Shown here piece after piece: positions 5,808-9,672 of a stretch of DNA of 9,672 nt. Position 1 is the stretch's first letter. Every line of letters begins with the position of its first letter. Source of the stretch: Verrucomicrobiota bacterium (GTDB lineage Bacteria > Chlamydiota > Chlamydiia > Chlamydiales > Rhabdochlamydiaceae); NCBI GenBank assembly GCA_903970455.1, contig CAJCIW010000170.1, positions 1-9,672 of the forward strand, in the 5' to 3' direction. The notes under the pieces were generated by a model that saw only the letters and a program-made list of their open reading frames with translations, was not told the origin of the DNA and made no database searches. The position numbers were made by a program, and so were the translations under genes.

Positions 5808-5852
5808 TTAATGAAACGCCATCCGGGAAATCCGCATGGCGTTATCGTTAAT
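5808..5852 (+). terminator. Hairpin directly after the coiled-coil gene, probable terminator
   Basis: AACGCCAT (5815-5822) pairs with ATGGCGTT (5836-5843). Three more inner pairs form (CGG 5824-5826 with CCG 5832-5834), and the stem extends outward through ATTAA/TTAAT with a mismatch and a bulge. It begins 9 bases after the stop. Only a weak T tract follows, so it may act with the hairpins at 5926 and 5961. Confidence 0.6.
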
Positions 5853-5871
5853 TTATGCCCTGAATACGACT

Positions 5872-5925
5872 CCCCTTAAAAGGGCCGGTTCGCGCCCTCC
5901 ATGGCGCTTCACTTCGACTCCTAAC
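5872..5925. repeat. G+C-rich patch, candidate dispersed repeat
   Basis: In an AT-rich intergenic region this segment is suddenly G+C-rich, with several small inverted motifs: CCCTT/AAGGG (5873-5884), GGGC/GCCC around GGTTCGC, and GCGCC/GGCGC. No gene is assigned. Its compositional contrast and location among hairpins suggest an interspersed repeat copy, which cannot be tested from one window. Confidence 0.3.
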
Positions 5926-5947
5926 GAAAGCCAAACTTTTGGCTTTC
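5926..5947. terminator. Hairpin with perfect 10-bp arms
   Basis: GAAAGCCAAA (5926-5935) and TTTGGCTTTC (5938-5947) are perfect inverted copies with almost no loop. A T-rich TTTCTG follows on the plus strand. Terminator-like, second in a row of three. Confidence 0.45.
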
Positions 5948-5960
5948 TTTCTGAGCAAAA

Positions 5961-5986
5961 AAAAAGGAGGCTATTGCCTCCTTTTT
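5961..5986 (+). terminator. Bidirectional rho-independent terminator
   Basis: AAAAAGGAGGC (5961-5971) pairs with GCCTCCTTTTT (5976-5986), loop TATT. On the plus strand it ends in TTTTTGTTT. On the minus strand nine T (5965-5957) follow the GGAGGC stem, so it could also stop transcription from the dipeptidase gene at 6347-6988. It is the best terminator in the region and is placed between two converging units. Confidence 0.85.
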
Positions 5987-6219
5987 GTTTGCCCTTCACC
6001 GATCTTACATCGAACCAATTTATTGATGGAATGAAGAAAATCTTTGAACTTGAGCCATTTATAAAGTTATACCCTCTGATGCCTATTTTAGAGAAAGAAG
6101 AGGCTACAGAGTGCATCGCCTATTCTTAGCCTGTCTAAAGTTGATTTCTCATTCATTGGTACTCCTTAATAGAAGTAGAACATAGACAATCTCTATTATC
6201 TCCCCATCTCATCCCAACT

Positions 6220-6307
6220 TTGCCCGATAACAATCGCAAAAAAGATTTACTTTGAAATCGACGACAGTGACAGAGCACCTCTTGATGATTTCCTTGAAAA
6301 CCACTAG
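6220..6307 (+). pseudogene. Possible remnant of a RelE/HigB-type (Gp49-like) toxin gene, N-terminal fragment
   Basis: The plus-strand reading from 6245 gives IYFEIDDSDRAPLDDFLENH, then TAG 6305-6307. The pattern of a short beta strand, polar turn, and 'xxPxxDFLE' resembles the N-terminus of phage-derived Gp49-like/HigB toxins. No start codon or SD is in this frame. An upstream frame (TTG 6220, PDNNRKK) meets it only through a shift in the A run at 6238-6243. The fragment stops at about 27 residues, far short of the roughly 100 of the family. The match is by eye over 20 residues, so this is a weak call. Confidence 0.2.
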
Positions 6308-6331
6308 TGTATCTAGGGATTTTCAAGGAAA
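6289..6331. repeat. Inverted repeat with perfect 12-bp arms
   Basis: TTTCCTTGAAAA (6289-6300) and TTTTCAAGGAAA (6320-6331) are exact inverted copies. The 19-base centre can pair further (CTAG with CTAG, CC with GG). It lies 16-58 bases beyond the dipeptidase stop on that gene's downstream side. No T run follows on either strand, so it is not a classical terminator; it may protect the transcript 3' end or be a mobile-element scar. Confidence 0.6.
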
Positions 6332-6346
6332 AATTCAACTAGACCC

Positions 6347-6988
6347 TTATTGAGGGGTAAAATCAATGGGGGGACAATTCTGCCAACCGATTAAGTCGAA
6401 GTGCCACCATTCAGTGGGCAGACCGATAAAGCCATGTCTTTCCATGACTTCTCTTAAAAACTCACGATTTCTGACTGCTTCATCAGACGCTCCCATGTAG
6501 TCTTGGTGAGCTTTTTCACTAAAGTCATCAAATTCAGAAGGCATTACTAATTCTTGGCCATCTTTTGTGATCAAAGTTAAATCCACAGCTGTTCCTCTTG
6601 TATGTCTTCCACCTTTTCGTGGATCACTTACATACCGTTCATCGGGCACTAATTCCCAAAATTTCCACTGCGCTGCTACAGGCCGAAATCCATCCCAAAC
6701 TTTTAATCCCAACCCAGCTGTTTCAAGCTCAGTTTGAACATCACGCAACCGCAATGCAGCCTCTTTGAGTAATAGACAACAGTGGAAATTGTATACAATT
6801 TGCCCAGTAAAGTTATCTGTGGTTGCGTATTTAAGATCTACCTGGATATTGGGAACGAATGATTGAATATCCACAAGTTCAGAAGCCGCTAGTTCTTTTC
6901 CTTGTAGGTGCGTAGGGACGAGACCGATTAATGCCATAAGAATAGTCCAAAAACCTATCCATTTTCTCAATTGACATGTTGGTGTCAT
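6347..6988 (-). CDS. vanX: D-alanyl-D-alanine dipeptidase, VanX/DdpX family, probably exported
   Basis: Zinc peptidase of family M15D that cleaves D-Ala-D-Ala. 213 residues from ATG 6988-6986, chosen because AAGGAG (7002-6997) sits 8 bases upstream; the in-frame ATG at 7084 would add 32 residues with no SD. Key residues are all present: Arg102 in WDGFRP, zinc ligands His129 and Asp136 in GRHTRGTAVDLTL, Glu193 and His196 in TEWWHFD, plus the family stretches ATTDNFTGQ and SDPRKG. Full length for the family (VanX itself about 202). Residues 8-30 (RKWIGFWTILMALIGLVPTHLQG) look like a signal peptide or membrane anchor, pointing to the periplasm, whereas classical VanX is cytoplasmic. Likely role: recycling of D-Ala-D-Ala from peptidoglycan fragments or from outside, rather than vancomycin resistance, since no vanH/vanA neighbours are present. 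Transcribed divergently from abiEi. Confidence 0.9.
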   Translation of the reverse strand: MTPTCQLRKWIGFWTILMALIGLVPTHLQGKELAASELVDIQSFVPNIQVDLKYATTDNFTGQIVYNFHCCLLLKEAALRLRDVQTELETAGLGLKVWDGFRPVAAQWKFWELVPDERYVSDPRKGGRHTRGTAVDLTLITKDGQELVMPSEFDDFSEKAHQDYMGASDEAVRNREFLREVMERHGFIGLPTEWWHFDLIGWQNCPPIDFTPQ

Positions 6989-7055
6989 ATGTAAAACTCC
7001 TTTTGATAAAAGAAGAGAAAATACCAAACAACTGGTTTTAGCAGCAAGGGCTTCT

Positions 7056-7084
7056 GTATTAAATTTAAGAGGGGTGCTTGACAA
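7056..7084 (-). promoter_or_regulatory. Candidate promoter of the dipeptidase gene
   Basis: On the minus strand TTGTCA (7084-7079) and TAATAC (7061-7056) are 17 bases apart. The -35 is good (5 of 6), the -10 poor. Predicted start near 7049, leader about 60 bases. The -35 overlaps a plus-strand TTGACA (7078-7083), so the divergent promoters share bases. Confidence 0.35.
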
Positions 7085-7089
7085 TTTTC

Positions 7090-7119
7090 TTGAAAAATAC
7101 TAATAAAATTAGTGATAAT
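7090..7119 (+). promoter_or_regulatory. abiE operon promoter with an internal inverted repeat (candidate AbiEi operator)
   Basis: TTGAAA (7090-7095), 18-base spacer, GATAAT (7114-7119). The spacer contains ACTAAT-AAA-ATTAGT (7099-7113), a perfect inverted repeat. AbiEi antitoxins of characterised systems repress their own promoter by binding inverted repeats, so this is a plausible autoregulatory operator. Predicted start near 7126, at the SD AAGGG (7127-7131), so the leader is very short; the alternative TTGACA at 7078 lacks a good -10. Confidence 0.5.
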
Positions 7120-7139
7120 AAAGAAAAAGGGCAAGTTAT

Positions 7140-7964
7140 ATGAAGCTAGATTCTTTCTTCGCTCAATATCAGATATTTACGGTAAATGACCTCTCCCTTT
7201 GGTTGTCTCGAGAGTCTGGTTATGCTATCAACTATTCGACCCTACATAACTCTTTAGCCTATCATCAAAAGCGAAGCCACATCCTTCGTATCCGTCGAGG
7301 CTTGTATTATTCTATTCCTAAGGGAGTGACTGCAAGCTCTTATCCAGTTGATCCTTTTCTAGTTACCAGCAAGATGGCAGAGGATGCAATGTTAGGCTAT
7401 CGAACAGCTCTTGATTTACATGGAAAATTGCACACTACCTCTAGCAAATTTATCTACCTCTCAAAAAAACGGGTAATGGCCCCTTTTGTTTTTAAAGACA
7501 TTGAATATCAGGCAGTTTCAATTCCAATAGCACTTAAGACAACCCATAACGAGCAATTCGGCACTCAATCCATCGATCGACTAGGTCAAAGTATATTGGT
7601 TACCACTCTTGAACGTACATTAGTTGATGTTTTAGACCGTCCGCACTTATGTGGGTCTTGGGAGGAAATTTGGCTTTCTCTTGAGAGCATTGAATATCTC
7701 GATCTGGATCAGGTGTTGAAGTATGCCCTTCTTTTGGACAATGCAACCACGATTGCTAAACTTGGGTTTTTCTTAGAGACTTATCGTGAAAGACTAATGA
7801 TACCTGAAAGTTATCTCGAAAACCTTTGTAAATATCGCCCTCTGAAACCGCATTACCTAGAACGTAAATCTAAACAACCTCAAAAAATGATCTCAAAATG
7901 GAATCTAATTGTTCCTTTGAGCTTGATCAATCGTGAATGGGAAGAGCCTAATGGAAATATCTAA
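7140..7964 (+). CDS. abiEi: AbiEi-type antitoxin / transcriptional regulator of a type IV toxin-antitoxin system
   Basis: 274 residues from ATG 7140, SD AAGGG 8 bases upstream. Residues 1-60 form the N-terminal winged-helix domain of AbiEi proteins, ending in the family hallmark LRIRRGLYYSIP (49-60), a wing rich in Arg. It is followed by DPFLVTSKMAEDAMLGYRTALDLHG (71-95), the conserved start of the second domain, and LERTLVDVLDRP later, also typical. Known for the family: the protein neutralises the AbiEii toxin without forming a stable complex and represses its own operon. The C-terminal tail (REWEEPNGNI) overlaps the toxin start by 14 bases, so the two are translationally coupled. The inverted repeat in the promoter fits autoregulation. 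No frame damage; the module looks intact. Confidence 0.88.
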   Translation: MKLDSFFAQYQIFTVNDLSLWLSRESGYAINYSTLHNSLAYHQKRSHILRIRRGLYYSIPKGVTASSYPVDPFLVTSKMAEDAMLGYRTALDLHGKLHTTSSKFIYLSKKRVMAPFVFKDIEYQAVSIPIALKTTHNEQFGTQSIDRLGQSILVTTLERTLVDVLDRPHLCGSWEEIWLSLESIEYLDLDQVLKYALLLDNATTIAKLGFFLETYRERLMIPESYLENLCKYRPLKPHYLERKSKQPQKMISKWNLIVPLSLINREWEEPNGNI

Positions 7965-8916
7965 GCAAGAGTTATTGAGAGAAGCCATAGAGACGGGCTT
8001 CCGTCCTGAAATTATGGAAAAAGTGTGGTATTTGATGGCTATTCTCGATGGTATCAGCGTACATCCCTTTTTGAAGGAACGATTAGTGTTAAAAGGAGGA
8101 ACAGCACTGAACCTATTCTTCTTTGACCTTCCCCGCTTGTCTGTGGATATTGATCTGAATTATATCGGGCAACTCAATAGACAAGAAATGCTCCTTGAGC
8201 GTCCTGAGGTAGAAAAAGCTTTAGAGGCGATATTTCAGCGAGAAGGCTTAAGTATTCGACGCATCCCAGAAAAGCATGCGGGTGGGAAATGGCAGCTTCG
8301 CTATACAAGTGTGCTTGGAGGGAATGGCAATCTGGAAGTTGACCTGAATTACATGTTTAGAATGCCTTTATACGGAATACATAAAAAACGCTCACACAGC
8401 ATTGGAACGAGAAAAACTAAAGAGATTCCACTTTTGGATCTCCACGAGCTTGGTGCAGGTAAGCTTTCAGCTCTATTTGGAAGACATGCTTCTCGTGATC
8501 TCTTTGATGCTCATCAACTGCTCACGAAATGTTCTTTAGACATCGAGCAACTGCGTCTTGCATGCCTTGTGTATGGAGCAATGGGAACAAAAGACTGGCG
8601 GCAGATATCGAGCGATGAGATTCACTTTGAGGAAAGCGAACTGAAAGATCAGCTCATTCCTGTACTCAGAAAACGTGCATTTCGCAATGAAGATTGGCTC
8701 AGCTGGACAAATCAATTACTAGCAGATTGTAAAACTGCGTTGACGACTCTTTTTCCTTTAAGGGAACGTGAACGAGCTTTTCTGCAAAGCTTATTTGAGC
8801 ATGGAGCAATAGATGCAACACTTGCTACAGATGATCGCCACTTGATTGAGAAAATCAATACCCACCCTCTTTTACAGTGGAAAGCAAAGCTTGTTTTGGA
8901 AAACAGGCAAAAATAA
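7951..8916 (+). CDS. abiEii: AbiEii-type nucleotidyltransferase toxin
   Basis: 321 residues from ATG 7951, which has GGAAGAG upstream; an in-frame GTG at 7933 is possible but has no SD. It shows the DNA-polymerase-beta-like nucleotidyltransferase core of the AbiEii/AbiGii family: LVLKGGTALNL (46-55) with the Gly pair, then RLSVDIDLNY (62-71) with metal ligands Asp66 and Asp68, and a third acidic residue, Asp131 in LEVDLNY. The C-terminal motif LHELGAGKLSALFGRHASRDLFDAHQLL supplies the conserved Lys171 and Arg-Asp pair (182-183). Known for the family: GTP-binding nucleotidyltransferases, some of which add nucleotides to tRNA and arrest growth, giving phage defence or plasmid stabilisation. All catalytic residues seen are intact, so an active toxin is expected. 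The next gene starts 14 bases after the stop, so the operon probably continues. Confidence 0.9.
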   Translation: MEISKQELLREAIETGFRPEIMEKVWYLMAILDGISVHPFLKERLVLKGGTALNLFFFDLPRLSVDIDLNYIGQLNRQEMLLERPEVEKALEAIFQREGLSIRRIPEKHAGGKWQLRYTSVLGGNGNLEVDLNYMFRMPLYGIHKKRSHSIGTRKTKEIPLLDLHELGAGKLSALFGRHASRDLFDAHQLLTKCSLDIEQLRLACLVYGAMGTKDWRQISSDEIHFEESELKDQLIPVLRKRAFRNEDWLSWTNQLLADCKTALTTLFPLRERERAFLQSLFEHGAIDATLATDDRHLIEKINTHPLLQWKAKLVLENRQK

Positions 8917-8930
8917 AGGAAGGATAGGTT

Positions 8931-9299
8931 ATGAAAAGTCATGCCGAGTTGACAAAGAGACAATTACAAGTGCTTCCCTATCTTCTCTCTTGTCCCACGT
9001 ACGAAGAAGCTGCTCGCCAAGCTCATGTTAGTGTGAAGCAAATCTACTCCTGGCTCAAGACATCGACCTTCAAAACGGAATTAGATAGAAGGCGTAACGA
9101 AATCATTGAAGAAGCTGTCAACAAGTTGAAGTATAATACAACGAGGGCTGCTGATACGTTGGTTAGCCTCCTTTCTCATTCAAATCCAATGATTCAACGT
9201 GGTGTGGCTAATGATTTGCTCAACCATGTTGCCAAGTTCATTGAGCTACATGAAATTGAAGAACGGATTCAATTGCTGGAGGCAAAAGTAAAATCATGA
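8931..9299 (+). CDS. Helix-turn-helix protein of phBC6A51 / small terminase subunit type
   Basis: 122 residues from ATG 8931; AAGGAAGGA (8916-8924) gives an SD 6 bases upstream. The N-terminus LTKRQLQVLPYLLSCPTYEEAARQAHVSVKQIYSWLKTSTFKTELDRRR (7-55) reads as a clear helix-turn-helix with the pattern 'T-EEAA--A-VS-K-IY-WLK---F---L--RR', that of phBC6A51 homeodomain-like proteins, which include small terminase subunits of phages. Residues 56-105 are helical, and 106-122 (LHEIEERIQLLEAKVKS) is a coiled-coil end that could drive oligomerisation. No large terminase, portal or capsid gene is seen, so a packaging role is not supported here; a regulator or relic of a phage/island is as likely. It follows abiEii by 14 bases and overlaps the next gene by ATGA. 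Confidence 0.8.
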   Translation: MKSHAELTKRQLQVLPYLLSCPTYEEAARQAHVSVKQIYSWLKTSTFKTELDRRRNEIIEEAVNKLKYNTTRAADTLVSLLSHSNPMIQRGVANDLLNHVAKFIELHEIEERIQLLEAKVKS

Positions 9300-9571
9300 G
9301 TCAGAAGCAACGGTTGAAACAACTGGAAAAAAAGACTCATGGTCAATTCTTAGCCTTCTTTGTAGTACCACGTGGACTTGATAATAGAAAAGAAATTGAG
9401 TTACAGCTATGGGATGACTATGTGAAGAATGGAGGCAAAGAGACAGCGACACCTGCTTTTCTTCCCCACTCCACGGACCATTACGGCTTTGTATGTTGTG
9501 TTGAAGTTGTTGTTGTTAATGACTGGCTTGTTAAAAACTCCAACCCTCGGCTGAATTTGGGTCCCATCTGA
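9296..9571 (+). CDS. 91-residue hypothetical protein coupled to the helix-turn-helix gene
   Basis: ATG 9296 overlaps the TGA of the previous gene (ATGA), a strong sign of translational coupling. The first 15 residues (MSQKQRLKQLEKKTH) are a charged helix that could pair with the coiled-coil end of the upstream protein. Residues 17-26 (QFLAFFVVPR) and 67-78 (CCVEVVVVNDWL) are hydrophobic, strand-like segments, too short to be clear membrane helices. The rest is polar. I do not recognise a family; short proteins starting with a lysine-rich 'LKQLEK' helix often follow small-terminase-like genes in phage-derived islands, by memory only. The end (NPRLNLGPI) is followed by about 90 bases without a gene. 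Confidence 0.65.
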   Translation: MSQKQRLKQLEKKTHGQFLAFFVVPRGLDNRKEIELQLWDDYVKNGGKETATPAFLPHSTDHYGFVCCVEVVVVNDWLVKNSNPRLNLGPI

Positions 9572-9650
9572 CTGCGGGACTCTACTCAACTATCTTTCCA
9601 TGGCCCTCCTTAAATAGAAGCGGTTCTTTCTTGTTCCAATGAAAAAGAGA

Positions 9651-9667
9651 AGGAGGAAGAGAGAGTG
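9651..9667 (+). promoter_or_regulatory. Strong SD site and possible GTG start of a further gene
   Basis: AGGAGG (9651-9656) is followed after 8 bases by GTG 9665-9667, then ATT and the window end. The purine-rich AGAGAAGGAGGAAGAGAGAG context is typical of a ribosome binding site. The gene would lie almost wholly outside the window, so it cannot be named. Confidence 0.35.
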
Positions 9668-9672
9668 ATTTT

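Larger units (their letters stand above)
5987..6346. other. Non-coding region between convergent genes
   Basis: No convincing gene. A 30-residue frame (ATG 6034, MKKIFELEPFIKLYPLMPIL, stop near 6129) reads protein-like but has no SD and no upstream continuation beyond the terminator; it may be a gene remnant. The right part holds a possible toxin remnant (6220-6307) and an inverted repeat (6289-6331). Confidence 0.4.

Noticed and set aside
5880..5900. tRNA T-arm-like sequence GGGCCGGTTCGCGCCC
   Set aside because: The loop has the wrong size and no acceptor, D-arm or anticodon arm can be built around it.
5836..6129. 97-codon plus frame and an opposing 87-codon minus frame
   Set aside because: The plus frame starts inside one terminator stem and runs through two more hairpins with no SD; the minus frame crosses the same terminator. 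Only the last about 30 residues of the plus frame look protein-like, noted as a possible remnant.
6989..7084. Longer dipeptidase start at ATG 7084
   Set aside because: No SD there, and an AAGGAG site sits at the right distance from ATG 6988; the extra 32 residues would also run into the promoter region.
7933..7950. GTG 7933 as the AbiEii start
   Set aside because: No SD upstream; ATG 7951 has purine-rich GGAAGAG before it and gives the usual short overlap with the antitoxin.
9561..9580. GTCCC/GGGAC inverted repeat after the 91-residue gene as a terminator
   Set aside because: Only five pairs with a 10-base loop and no T run on the plus strand.
1..9672. CRISPR array, rRNA, insertion sequence with transposase
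   Set aside because: No regularly spaced direct repeats, no rRNA-like conserved stretch and no transposase motif were found on either strand.

Overview
The window reads as a chromosomal piece of a Chlamydiota-type bacterium, probably an amoeba-associated or other 'environmental' chlamydia. This is inferred from gene content, not from a marker gene. The main pointers are a small protein with the paired hydrophobic hairpin of chlamydial inclusion-membrane (Inc) proteins, a GadC-like amino acid antiporter of the kind common in intracellular bacteria, and many lineage-specific hypothetical proteins. By eye the left half (about 1-4700) is near 50% G+C, and the part right of about 4900 is clearly more AT-rich with a different gene stock.

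Layout. 1-1609 (minus): an amino acid antiporter followed, with a 1-base TAATG overlap, by the start of a SAM-dependent methyltransferase that runs off the left edge. 1647-2935 (plus): an alkaline-phosphatase-superfamily phosphodiesterase whose frame is broken at a run of nine A; all expected metal ligands survive across the two halves. 2982-3012: a strong minus-strand terminator. It serves a 35-residue very basic protein (3028-3135) with its own promoter and Shine-Dalgarno (SD) site. 3233-4671 (minus): a two-gene unit, a probable secreted protein with a duplicated domain followed 11 bases later by an Inc-like protein with a Gly/His-rich repeated tail.

4672-5261 is a gene-free stretch. It holds a 172-bp imperfect palindrome with a nearly perfect 32-bp inner stem, a 16-bp palindrome, and a textbook TTGACA-17-TATTAT promoter that drives an isolated 178-residue helical/coiled-coil protein (5262-5798). 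5799-6346 is non-coding and hairpin-rich, with a short G+C-rich patch and possibly a remnant of a RelE/HigB-like toxin gene.

6347-6988 (minus) is a D-Ala-D-Ala dipeptidase of the VanX family with a signal-peptide-like N-terminus. Divergent from it, 7140-9571 (plus) is a tightly packed accessory operon: AbiEi antitoxin, AbiEii nucleotidyltransferase toxin (14-base overlap), a phBC6A51-type helix-turn-helix protein like small terminase subunits, and a 91-residue unknown joined by an ATGA overlap. A further gene may begin at 9665.

Working picture: the left half is host-interaction and nutrient-exchange genes of an intracellular bacterium. The right half looks like acquired accessory DNA with a type IV toxin-antitoxin/phage-defence module. 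The most unusual items are the A9 frame break in an otherwise intact enzyme, the 172-bp palindrome, the Inc-like protein with VPVGRGH repeats, and the AbiE operon extended by a terminase-like DNA-binding protein and its partner.
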